Assembly (NCBI RefSeq): GCF_007993935.1
Contig: NZ_VITY01000006.1
Location: forward strand, 124,001-188,000
DNA: 64,000 nucleotides
Direction: 5' to 3'
From: Bradyrhizobium macuxiense
GTDB lineage: Bacteria; Pseudomonadota; Alphaproteobacteria; Rhizobiales; Xanthobacteraceae
Shown here: one piece after another, positions 24,595 through 31,777 of the stretch
How the letters are laid out: each line of letters begins with the position of its first letter
Position numbering within the stretch: the stretch's first letter is position 1
Translations under genes and position numbers: made by a program
The notes under the pieces: model-generated
Told to the model about the DNA's origin: nothing
The model's input: only the letters and a program-made list of their open reading frames with translations
Databases searched by the model: none

Positions 24595-25509
24595 ATGAAT
24601 TTGAATTCGCTTGACCTCAATCTGCTTGTCGCGCTCGACTCCCTGCTGCGCGAAGCCAATGTCAGCCGCGCCGCGATGCGGCTCAATCTGTCGCAGCCGG
24701 CGACCAGCCACGCGCTGCAGCGGCTGCGCGACCTGATCGGCGACCCGCTGCTGGTGCGCAACGGCGCGCGCATGGAGCTGACGCCGCGGGCGCAGGCGCT
24801 GCGTTCGCCGCTGGCGCAGGCGCTCGACCAGGTGCGCACGCTGTTCATCTCCGACGATTTCGATGCGGCGCGCAGCGAGCGGCATTTCCGCCTGATGATG
24901 CCCGACCTCGCGGTCGAGCTGTTGATGCCGTCGCTGATGGAGAAGGTGACGCGGCTGGCGCCGAACATCACCATCGACGTGGTGCCGTGGCGGGGACCCG
25001 CGATCTTCACGGCGGAATTCGCCCGCACCATCGATCTCGTGATCTCGATCGGCGACTCCTTCAAGGGCTTTCACCGTCAGCGGCTCTACACCGACAGCGA
25101 TGCGCTCGCGGTGCGCCGCGGCCATCCCGCCGGTACGCGGCTGAAGAAGCGCGAGGCATTCCTCGCCGCACGTCATGTTGCCGTGATCATCCGCGGCCAG
25201 AACGAGGATCTGATCGACACATGGCTGCGCGGCAAGGGCATCGAGCGGCGGATCGCGCTGGTGGTGCCGGGCTATATCGAGGCGCTGCACGTCACCGCGC
25301 GCACCGACCTCGTCGCCTTCGTGCCGCGCCGGCTGATCTCGGCGCTGTCGAAGCAGCTCTCGCTGGTGACGGTGACGCCGCCGCTCGATCCCGGGATCGA
25401 CGAGCAGCACATGTTCTACCCGACGCGGGCGCAGATGGATCCGGGCTCGATCTGGCTGCGCAAGCTGATGCTGGAGACCGGACGGGAGCTGGAGACGGGG
25501 AAGGCGTAA
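24595..25509 (+). CDS. LysR-family transcriptional regulator
   Basis: A 304-residue LysR regulator with the N-terminal helix-turn-helix LNLLVALDSLLREANVSRAA and LNLSQPATSHALQRLRDLIGD (given in parts), followed by an effector-binding domain. It resembles the NodD/LinR/PcpR subgroup by its DLNLL start and length. The start MNLNSLDLNLL at 24595 is preferred over an upstream in-frame ATG. The upstream 50 bases are AT-rich and lie between this gene and the divergent NTF2-like gene. Likely targets are that gene, the GST and the flavin monooxygenase nearby (inference). Confidence 0.92.
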   Translation: MNLNSLDLNLLVALDSLLREANVSRAAMRLNLSQPATSHALQRLRDLIGDPLLVRNGARMELTPRAQALRSPLAQALDQVRTLFISDDFDAARSERHFRLMMPDLAVELLMPSLMEKVTRLAPNITIDVVPWRGPAIFTAEFARTIDLVISIGDSFKGFHRQRLYTDSDALAVRRGHPAGTRLKKREAFLAARHVAVIIRGQNEDLIDTWLRGKGIERRIALVVPGYIEALHVTARTDLVAFVPRRLISALSKQLSLVTVTPPLDPGIDEQHMFYPTRAQMDPGSIWLRKLMLETGRELETGKA

Positions 25510-25528
25510 CGGCACGCTCTATCCACAC

Positions 25529-25652
25529 GTCGTCCCGGCGAAGGCCGGGACCCATAACCACAGTTGTGAATTGGGGATTGAAGGGCTGTGGCCCCAGCGT
25601 CGCACCACAGGCGAGATTTGTGGTTATGGGTCCCGGCCTGCGCCGGGACGAC
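25529..25652. repeat. palindromic repeat, family A copy 4
   Basis: GTCGTCCCGGCGAAGGCCGG left arm and GGCCTGCGCCGGGACGAC right arm. It lies between the convergent LysR and GST stops. Confidence 0.85.
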
Positions 25653-25666
25653 AGCGAATTTGTTGC

Positions 25667-26287
25667 TTACGCCCTCTGCTCCGCCAGCACCTTCTGCACC
25701 GCCGGCCGCTGCTCCATCGCCGCGCGATGCGCCTTCACCTTGGGCAGCGTCGCAACGTCGACGCCGTCGCCGTCGAGCCAGAGCGTGAGCGTATAGAGAT
25801 AGGCGTCGGCCACCGTGTAGCTGTCGCCCATCACCCACGGTCCCGCGAGCATGTCGCGCTCGATCAGGTTGAAGCAGGCGCCCATGGTCTTCGGGATCAT
25901 CGTCTTCATGTCGGCGAACGAACTCTCCTGCGTCGCCCAGCGTGCGCCGCGCATCTTGTGGGCGTGGCAGACATGCACCGTCGAGCAGAGATAGGAATTG
26001 AAGGACTGCAGCCTGGCGAATGCGAAGGCATCGTCGAGCGGCGCGAGCTTCGCCTGCGGATAGGTCTGCGCAATGTAGGCCAGCATCGCCGGGGTCTCGG
26101 TCAGCACGCCACGATCAGTCACCAGCGTGGGCACGCGTCCCTTGGGGTTGATCTTGAGATATTCCGGGCTGTTCTGCTGGTTGACCTTGAAGTCAAGCCG
26201 CTCGACCGTATAGGGCGCGCCGGCTTCGGCCAGCGCGATGTGGGAGGCGAGCGCACAGGTGCCGGGGGCGGTATAGAGCTTGAGCAT
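25667..26287 (-). CDS. glutathione S-transferase, beta-class-like
   Basis: A 206-residue GST. The N-terminus MLKLYTAPGTCALASHIAL carries a Cys at residue 11 (GTCAL), the position of the catalytic cysteine in bacterial beta-class GSTs. NPKGRVPTL with the cis-Pro follows, then TETPAMLAYIAQ for glutathione contact. The C-terminal half has VMGDSYTVADAYLYTLTLW. It is divergent from the FAD monooxygenase gene by 174 bases. Detoxification or ring-opening of an aromatic intermediate is plausible. Confidence 0.9.
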   Translation of the reverse strand: MLKLYTAPGTCALASHIALAEAGAPYTVERLDFKVNQQNSPEYLKINPKGRVPTLVTDRGVLTETPAMLAYIAQTYPQAKLAPLDDAFAFARLQSFNSYLCSTVHVCHAHKMRGARWATQESSFADMKTMIPKTMGACFNLIERDMLAGPWVMGDSYTVADAYLYTLTLWLDGDGVDVATLPKVKAHRAAMEQRPAVQKVLAEQRA

Positions 26288-26461
26288 ATCGTTGTCCTCT
26301 GCGGGCCTTGTCGGTTCGTGGCGAACCCGGCCCTTACCTTTTTATGGGATGCGGCGGACGTTAGCGGCAGCCTCCCTTGCCGTCCACCCCGCGCGCCGCC
26401 GCGGACCTTGCCCGCGGCGCCGCCGCCGTGCGATGACCATGGCCGATCGAGAGGGCTTTTC

Positions 26462-27727
26462 ATGACTGTGCTTATTGCAGGTGGCGGAATTGGCGGACTG
26501 ACGCTGGCGCTCAGCCTGCACCAGATCGGGGTGCCCTGCCGCGTGTTCGAGAGCGTGCCCGAGCTGAAGCCGCTCGGCGTCGGCATCAACGTGCTGCCGC
26601 ATGCGGTGCGCGAACTGATCGAGCTCGGCCTGCACGATGTGCTCGACGCATCGGCGGTGCGCACCCGCGAGCTCGCCTATTTCTCCAAGCACGGCAAGCC
26701 GATCTGGAGCGAGCCGCGCGGGCTCGAGGCCGGCTACAAATGGCCGCAATTCTCGATCCATCGCGGCCGCCTGCAACAGCTGCTGCTCGATGCCGCGACC
26801 GCACGGCTGGGAGCTGCGAACATCCTGACCAGCCATCACCTCACCGGCTGGACCGAGACCGCGGACGGCGTCCGCGCCGACTTCATCGACCGCGCCACCG
26901 GCAAGCCGGCGGGCAGCTATGACGGCGCGGTGCTGATCGCCGCCGACGGCATCCATTCGGCGGTGCGCGAGAAGCTCTATCCGAAGGAAGGGCCGCCGAT
27001 CTGGAACGGCCGCATCCTGTGGCGCGGCATCACCCGCGGCAACGCCTTCCTGACCGGGCGCACCATGATCATGGCCGGCCACGAGACGTTGAAATTCGTC
27101 TGCTATCCGATCTCGAAGGAAGCCGGCGCCGACGGCAAGTTCGACATCAACTGGGTCGCCGAGCGCCACATGCCGCCGACCTATCAATGGCGCCGCGAGG
27201 ACTATAACCGCACCGCAAAGCTCGACGAGTTCCTGCCGTGGTTCGAGAGCTGGAATTTCGACTGGCTCGACGTGCCGGGCCTGATCCGGAATTGCCCGCA
27301 TGCCTATGAATATCCGCTGGTCGATCGCGATCCGATCCCGCAATGGACCTTCGGTCGCGTCACGCTGATGGGCGACGCCGCGCATCCGATGTACCCGATC
27401 GGCTCCAACGGCGCTTCGCAGGCGATTTTGGATGCGCGCACGCTGACGCGCGAAATCCTGGCGCATGGCGCAACGCAGACCGCGCTCGCGGCCTATGAGG
27501 CCGAACGGCGACCCGCAACGACCGACCTCGTGATGCTGAACCGCCGCAACGGTCCGGAACAGGTGATGCAGCTGGTCGAGGAGCGCGCGCCTGATGGCTT
27601 CAAGCTCGTCACCGAGGTGCTATCGCAGCAGGAGCTGGAAGACATCGCCGCCAACTACAAGCGCGTCGCCGGCTTCCAGGTCGAGGGGCTGAATGCCAAG
27701 CCGCCGATCGTGCAGCGGCCAGGGTAG
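26462..27727 (+). CDS. FAD-dependent aromatic-type monooxygenase
   Basis: A 421-residue group A flavoprotein monooxygenase. The FAD motif GGGIGG is at residues 7-12, the middle signature is VLIAADGIHSAVREKL, and the second FAD motif is VTLMGDAAHPMYPIGSNG near residue 302. This matches salicylate hydroxylase/UbiH-like hydroxylases. The start at 26462 begins the beta strand (MTVLIAGGG). The frame is open far upstream but crosses the divergent GST gene. The substrate is unknown; the nearby GSTs, LysR regulator and thioesterase fit an aromatic-catabolic neighbourhood. Confidence 0.9.
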   Translation: MTVLIAGGGIGGLTLALSLHQIGVPCRVFESVPELKPLGVGINVLPHAVRELIELGLHDVLDASAVRTRELAYFSKHGKPIWSEPRGLEAGYKWPQFSIHRGRLQQLLLDAATARLGAANILTSHHLTGWTETADGVRADFIDRATGKPAGSYDGAVLIAADGIHSAVREKLYPKEGPPIWNGRILWRGITRGNAFLTGRTMIMAGHETLKFVCYPISKEAGADGKFDINWVAERHMPPTYQWRREDYNRTAKLDEFLPWFESWNFDWLDVPGLIRNCPHAYEYPLVDRDPIPQWTFGRVTLMGDAAHPMYPIGSNGASQAILDARTLTREILAHGATQTALAAYEAERRPATTDLVMLNRRNGPEQVMQLVEERAPDGFKLVTEVLSQQELEDIAANYKRVAGFQVEGLNAKPPIVQRPG

Positions 27728-27736
27728 CTTTGCTTA

Positions 27737-27778
27737 AGCTGCGAAATCTATCCCCGTAGCTGCGAAATCTATCCCCGT
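27737..27778. repeat. perfect 21-base tandem duplication
   Basis: AGCTGCGAAATCTATCCCCG plus T, present twice back to back, directly before repeat D2 and 10 bases past the monooxygenase stop. Confidence 0.9.
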
Positions 27779-27870
27779 CATCCTGAGGTGCGAGCGGAGC
27801 GAGCCTCGAAGGATGCACGGCCACAAGCAGGGCCGTCGACCCTTCGAGACGCGCGCTCCTCAGGGTGACG
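27775..27870. repeat. palindromic repeat, family D copy 2
   Basis: CGTCATCCTGAGGTGCGAGC arm, inner CCTCGAAGGATG, and right arm CTCCTCAGGGTGACG. It lies between convergent monooxygenase and thioesterase genes. Confidence 0.85.
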
Positions 27871-27894
27871 GGACTGCTAGTTGCGCGCGCGCCA

Positions 27895-28314
27895 TCAGCG
27901 CAGCGCCCGTGTCGCCTCCACCAGGCGGATGCTACTGCTCGCCGTCGCGAGCAGCGTGCCGTCCGCGGCGGTCAGCCGGCCCTCGACAAAGGCGATGGTC
28001 TTGCCGAGCTGTGTCACCGTCGCCTCGCCGGTGATCGGTCCGGGCTTGGCGGGTGCCAGAAAGTTCACGGTCATCGAGATCGTCGTGGTGAAGAGCCTGC
28101 CCTCGGTCATCACGAACACCGCCGGCCCCATCGTGTCGTCGAGCATCGCCGAGAGCATGCCGCCCTGGATGAAGCCAGCCGGATTGCAGAAATCCTGCTT
28201 GCCGTCGAAGGCCATCTTGATCCAGCCCTCCTGCGGGCGTGCATCGACAAGCTGCCAGCCGAGCAGTTTTGCGACACGCGGCATCGGAATTTGGTCAAGC
28301 GCGGTTGCGATCAT
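27895..28314 (-). CDS. PaaI-family acyl-CoA thioesterase (hotdog fold)
   Basis: A 139-residue hotdog-fold protein. NPAGFIQGGMLSAMLDDTMGPAV carries the family's Asn, the Gly-Gly turn and the Asp of the catalytic helix (residues ~43-60). ISMTVNFLAPAKPG follows as the central strand. PaaI-type enzymes hydrolyse hydroxyphenylacetyl-CoA or other acyl-CoA thioesters. GGAGGGCCGCC precedes the ATG. It is convergent with the FAD monooxygenase. Confidence 0.88.
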   Translation of the reverse strand: MIATALDQIPMPRVAKLLGWQLVDARPQEGWIKMAFDGKQDFCNPAGFIQGGMLSAMLDDTMGPAVFVMTEGRLFTTTISMTVNFLAPAKPGPITGEATVTQLGKTIAFVEGRLTAADGTLLATASSSIRLVEATRALR

Positions 28315-28383
28315 GGCGGCCCTCCATTGTGCCTGCCGTGATAGCCGACCGCTGCTGCCAGCATGGTGTCAGCAGGTCGTCAC

Positions 28384-28421
28384 CTTCTAGAGATCCAGCC
28401 CGCTTCTAGAGATCGAGCCCG
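28384..28421. repeat. 19-base tandem duplication at the end of mutY
   Basis: CTTCTAGAGATCCAGCCCG (28384-28402) and CTTCTAGAGATCGAGCCCG (28403-28421) differ at one base. The second copy holds the mutY stop codon and last codons. Confidence 0.85.
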
Positions 28422-29497
28422 TGCGCGATGACCTTGCGCATCACGTTGGGAAACGCCTCGCCGTCCAGCGTCTCGACCGGCACCCAGCGCATGCCATCAG
28501 GCGCGCGGGTCCGCGACGCAACGCTCGCGCTGTAGACGACGAGTTCGAGCGGGAAATGCGTGAACACATGCGTGACGACGCCGGCCTTGCGGTGCCAGCG
28601 CCCGACGCCCTTGAGTTCCGGCGCCTGTGCAAGTGCGGCAGCATCCTCCAGTCCGGCCTGCCATTGCGATCCCGGCACCTCGGTCATGCCGCCGAGCAGG
28701 CCCTTTTCCGGGCGCGAGCGCACCAGGAGTTCGCCGCCGCGCGTCACCACGAAGGCGGCGCCGCGGCGCAACACGCCGCTCTTCTTCGGCGCCTTGCGCG
28801 GGAAGGTTTCCTGATCGCCCCGGATGCGGCCTGCGCAATCGTCATTCAGCGGACATAATGCGCAGGCCGGCTTCTTCGGCGTGCAGATCGTGGCGCCGAT
28901 ATCCATCAGCGCCTGCGCACTGTCGCCGGCGCGAGCCGGGCCGAGCAATGTTGTCGCCATCTCCTTGATCAGCGGCTTGGCCTGCGGCAGCGCCTCCTCG
29001 ATGGCGTAGAGCCGGGTGACCACGCGCTCGATATTGCCGTCGACCGGCATGGTGCGGCGGTCGAACGCGATCGCGGCGATCGCCGCCGCCGTGTACGGCC
29101 CAATGCCGGGCAACGCGCGCAGGCCCTCCTCGGTGTCCGGAAAGACCCCGCCATGGTCGCCCGTCACCGCGACCGCGCAGGCGTGCAGGTTGCGCGCCCG
29201 CGAATAATAGCCGAGCCCGGCCCACATTCTCAGCACGTCGTCGAGCGAGGCGCGGCCGAGCAGGGTGACGTCCGGCCAGCGCGCCACGAATTTCTCGAAG
29301 TAAGGCCCGACCGCCCGCACCGTGGTCTGCTGCAGCATGATCTCGGACAGCCATACGCGGTACGGATCCGCCCGCTCCCCGGCCTTCGCGCGCCACGGCA
29401 GCGTCCGGCGATGCCGGTCATACCAGGCGAGCAGCCGCGCCGGGCGGTCGGGCGCATCCTGTTGCGGTCTTCGCTTGGTCGCTCGTGACTGGGACAC
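28406..29497 (-). CDS. mutY: A/G-specific adenine glycosylase
   Basis: A 363-residue base-excision repair enzyme that removes adenine opposite 8-oxoguanine. The helix-hairpin-helix is LPGIGPYTAAAIAAIAF, followed by VDGNIERV with the catalytic Asp. The 4Fe-4S ligands are C-x6-C-x2-C-x5-C in CTPKKPACALCPLNDDC (around residue 205-221). A C-terminal NUDIX-like domain recognises 8-oxoG. The GTG start at 29497 (VSQSRATK) has AGAGGAAG five bases upstream. The frame continues upstream through higB, but this is a shadow. The stop lies in a 19-base duplication. Confidence 0.95.
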   Translation of the reverse strand: MSQSRATKRRPQQDAPDRPARLLAWYDRHRRTLPWRAKAGERADPYRVWLSEIMLQQTTVRAVGPYFEKFVARWPDVTLLGRASLDDVLRMWAGLGYYSRARNLHACAVAVTGDHGGVFPDTEEGLRALPGIGPYTAAAIAAIAFDRRTMPVDGNIERVVTRLYAIEEALPQAKPLIKEMATTLLGPARAGDSAQALMDIGATICTPKKPACALCPLNDDCAGRIRGDQETFPRKAPKKSGVLRRGAAFVVTRGGELLVRSRPEKGLLGGMTEVPGSQWQAGLEDAAALAQAPELKGVGRWHRKAGVVTHVFTHFPLELVVYSASVASRTRAPDGMRWVPVETLDGEAFPNVMRKVIAHGLDL

Positions 29498-29545
29498 GTT
29501 TCTTCCTCTGGATTCAGGCTCCACCAACGGCCAATCATTGCAAAC

Positions 29546-29564
29546 TATGACGCAACGCGTTATA
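29546..29564 (+). promoter_or_regulatory. HigA-type operator overlapping the higBA promoter
   Basis: TATGACGC-AAC-GCGTTATA, an inverted repeat with one mismatch in eight. It overlaps a -10-like TTATAG (29560-29565) that lies 16 bases after TTGCAA (29538-29543). It is 8 bases from the higB start. Confidence 0.55.
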
Positions 29565-29572
29565 GTGCGCAC

Positions 29573-29857
29573 ATGATCGAGAGTTTCGCCGATCCCGAGA
29601 CAGCATTGATCTGGTCGGGCCGGCGCAGCAAGAGATTGCCGCCAGATATCCAGAACGTTGCGCTCAGGAAACTCCGCCTTCTTAATCAAGCCCGCACTTT
29701 GAGCGACCTGCGCGTGCCACCCGGTAACCACCTCGAAGCATTGAAGGCTGACCGGCTGGGACAGCATTCGATTCGGATCAACGATCAATGGCGTATCTGC
29801 TTTGTATGGGATGAGGGAGGACCGGCACATGTCGAAATCGTCGACTACCACGACTAA
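29573..29857 (+). CDS. higB: type II toxin, HigB (RelE-like mRNA interferase)
   Basis: A 94-residue RelE-superfamily toxin. SGRRSKRLPPDIQNVALRKLRLL and the C-terminal QHSIRINDQWRICFVW with EIVDYHD match HigB, which cleaves mRNA on the ribosome. The toxin gene comes first, the usual higBA order. The predicted transcription start is next to the ATG, so higB may be leaderless. It starts 75 bases from the divergent mutY start and interrupts the otherwise common mutY / DUF721 neighbourhood. Confidence 0.92.
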   Translation: MIESFADPETALIWSGRRSKRLPPDIQNVALRKLRLLNQARTLSDLRVPPGNHLEALKADRLGQHSIRINDQWRICFVWDEGGPAHVEIVDYHD

Positions 29858-30152
29858 GGGCGGGCTGCTCCACAACCCCCATCCCGGCGAGATCCTGCTT
29901 GAGGAGTTCCTCAAGCCGATGGGCCTCAGTCAGAACGGGCTGGCGCGGGCCGTTCATGTGGCCCCGCGCCGCATCAATGAGATTGTGCTGGGCAAGCGCG
30001 ACATCACCGCCGATACCGACCTGCGGCTGGCACGCTATTTTGGCCTATCGGAGGGGTTTTTCCTTGGGCTGCAGATGGACTATGACCTGATGCAACGGCG
30101 CCGCGAGATCGACCGCGATCTCAAGGCCATCCGTCCACGCGCGGCGGCCTGA
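29829..30152 (+). CDS. higA: antitoxin HigA (HTH XRE family)
   Basis: A 107-residue antitoxin with HPGEILLEEFLKPMGLSQNGLARAV and RRINEIVLGKRDITADTDLRLARYF (in parts), the HTH and dimer region typical of HigA. It overlaps the end of higB by 29 bases. The ATG at 29829 follows GGGAGGACCGGCAC, a strong ribosome site, favouring antitoxin translation. It should neutralise HigB and repress from the palindrome upstream of higB. It ends 31 bases before the DUF721 gene. Confidence 0.92.
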   Translation: MSKSSTTTTKGGLLHNPHPGEILLEEFLKPMGLSQNGLARAVHVAPRRINEIVLGKRDITADTDLRLARYFGLSEGFFLGLQMDYDLMQRRREIDRDLKAIRPRAAA

Positions 30153-30183
30153 TGGCCGCCGGGCACCATGGTATAACCCTCCC

Positions 30184-30663
30184 ATGTCCAAACCCGGCCC
30201 GATCAGCGCAAAGCCCCTGTCGATCCTGCTCCGCGACGTCTTCACCGACGCCTATGCCAAGCAGGGCTTTGCCGCGCGCGAACTGGTGACGCGCTGGACC
30301 GAGATCGCGGGCGAGCGGATCGCCACCTTTTGCGAGCCGTTGAAGATGCAGTGGCCGCGGCCGGTGGAGGGCCAGCCCCAGGAGCCGGCGACGCTGGTGC
30401 TGCGGGTCGAGGGGCCGATGGCACTCGAGATCCAGCACTCCTCCGACGTGATCCTGGAACGAGTCAACCGCTTCTTCGGCTGGCACGCGGTCGGCCGCCT
30501 GACGATCCGGCAGGCGCCCCTCTCGCGCCGCAGCCGCCCGGCGCGGCCGCGCCCGCCCGACGCCAAAATCGTGGCCCGGGAGGCGGCAAACCTCGGCGCC
30601 GTGGAGGACGACGATCTGCGCGCGGCGCTGGCCCGGCTGGGTGCCTCGATCAAGCGAAATTGA
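30184..30663 (+). CDS. DUF721 protein (DciA-like)
   Basis: A 159-residue DUF721 protein. The N-terminal domain has the conserved VTRWTEIAGERIATFCEPLKM core and TLVLRVEGPMALEIQHSSDVILERVNRFFG (in parts). The C-terminus is a basic linker plus short helices (REAANLGAVEDDDLRAALARLGASIK). DUF721 includes DciA, the loader partner of the replicative helicase DnaB in bacteria lacking DnaC. Whether this member has that role is inferred. It lies between higBA and the DsbA-like gene. Confidence 0.85.
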   Translation: MSKPGPISAKPLSILLRDVFTDAYAKQGFAARELVTRWTEIAGERIATFCEPLKMQWPRPVEGQPQEPATLVLRVEGPMALEIQHSSDVILERVNRFFGWHAVGRLTIRQAPLSRRSRPARPRPPDAKIVAREAANLGAVEDDDLRAALARLGASIKRN

Positions 30664-30786
30664 CGCTTTTCCGCAGGCCGGCCGCGAGACCCCGGCATTG
30701 CCACAATGGCCGTTTCAAGCTAGCGAAGGCTTCTTTTTCGGGACCCCCTTCATTGTGGCGTGAATGCGCCAATCCGGGAGCTGACC

Positions 30787-31443
30787 TTGATCATCACGCG
30801 CCGCGCTTTCACCACCGCTCTCTCGCTGACCGGGCTTGCCGCCCTCGCCGGCCTGTCGCCGCTGCGCCTGATCACGGACGCGTTCGCGCAGACCGCCGCC
30901 GAGGTCGCCAAGCCGCAGTCGCTGCCGGACATGGGGCTCGGCCCGCAGGACGCCAAGGTGACCATCGTCGAATACGCCTCGATGACCTGCCCGCACTGCG
31001 CCAATTTCAACGAGACCGTGTTCCCGAAGATCAAGTCGACCTACATCGACAGCGGCAAGGTCCGCTACGTGTTCCGCGAATTCCCGCTCGACATCAAGGC
31101 CGCCGCCGGCTCGATGCTGGCGCGCTGCATCGCCAAGGATGACGCGCCGAAGTACTTCGCCGTGATCGACCTGCTGTTCCGCCAGCAGAACGACTGGGTG
31201 ATGAAGAACACCACCGAGACGTTGACCCGGATCGGCAAGCAGGCCGGCCTCAGCCAGCAGCAGGTCGAGGACTGCCTGAAGGATCAGACGCTGCTCGACA
31301 AGATCGCCGCCGACCAGAAATACGCCAACGACGTGCTGAAGGTGAACTCGACGCCGACCTTCTTCGTCAATGGCGAGATGCTGAAGGGCGAGACCTCGTT
31401 CGAGGAATTCAGCAAGCACATCGATCCGCTGCTGAAGAGCTGA
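30787..31443 (+). CDS. DsbA-family thiol:disulfide protein with Tat signal
   Basis: A 218-residue thioredoxin-fold protein with CPHC in SMTCPHCANF and a late NSTPTFFVNG cis-Pro loop. The start is taken as TTG 30787, because GGGAG lies six bases upstream. An upstream in-frame GTG at 30760 has no ribosome site. The N-terminus IITRRAFTTALSLTGLAALAG is twin-arginine-like, followed by a cleavable AFA-QT site, so it is probably exported to the periplasm. It precedes smc, separated by a hairpin. Confidence 0.9.
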   Translation: MIITRRAFTTALSLTGLAALAGLSPLRLITDAFAQTAAEVAKPQSLPDMGLGPQDAKVTIVEYASMTCPHCANFNETVFPKIKSTYIDSGKVRYVFREFPLDIKAAAGSMLARCIAKDDAPKYFAVIDLLFRQQNDWVMKNTTETLTRIGKQAGLSQQQVEDCLKDQTLLDKIAADQKYANDVLKVNSTPTFFVNGEMLKGETSFEEFSKHIDPLLKS

Positions 31444-31468
31444 TCGCAAACCTTCGAGCCTGACATCG

Positions 31469-31495
31469 TCGTGCCCGATTTTGAGTCGGGCACGA
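31469..31495 (+). terminator. terminator-like hairpin after the DsbA-like gene
   Basis: Perfect 10-bp stem TCGTGCCCGA / TCGGGCACGA with a TTTTGAG loop, 26 bases past the stop. It is followed by TAATTG rather than a full T-tract. Confidence 0.55.
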
Positions 31496-31557
31496 TAATT
31501 GTGGATGACTTGCGGTCACTACATGCGGCGATCGCATTATTTCGTTGTTGAAAACCT

Positions 31558-31576
31558 GATTCGCCCGATGCGAATC
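31558..31576. promoter_or_regulatory. palindrome with two GANTC sites upstream of smc
   Basis: GATTCGC-CCGAT-GCGAATC has 7-base perfect arms, each containing a CcrM target (GATTC and GAATC). Its function is unknown. Confidence 0.4.
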
Positions 31577-31777
31577 TCCGCGGACATGCAGAGGCCATAA
31601 AACCCCTGCAAATCCCTTGGGAAAAGCTTGGTCAAGCGGTTGCCCTGACGCGCAGGCATCGCCATTGTCCCCGCTCATGAGAGCTGCACGCAGCTATTCA
31701 GCCCAGACACCGACATTGCCATCCATGGTATTGTCACGGCAGGGAGATTCGCGCCCGGCCAAACGAGATTTGTGTAC

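Larger units (their letters stand above)
31444..31777. other. 334-base gap upstream of smc
   Basis: It contains the dsbA hairpin (31469-31495), a GATTCGC-CCGAT-GCGAATC palindrome (31558-31576), and three GANTC sites (31483, 31558, 31572). It is less GC-rich than the flanks and should carry the smc promoter. No gene is seen. Confidence 0.55.

Noticed and set aside
29498..29914. N-terminal extension of mutY through higB
   Set aside because: Extra residues are unlike MutY; GTG 29497 has a strong ribosome site, and the opposite strand encodes a clear HigB.
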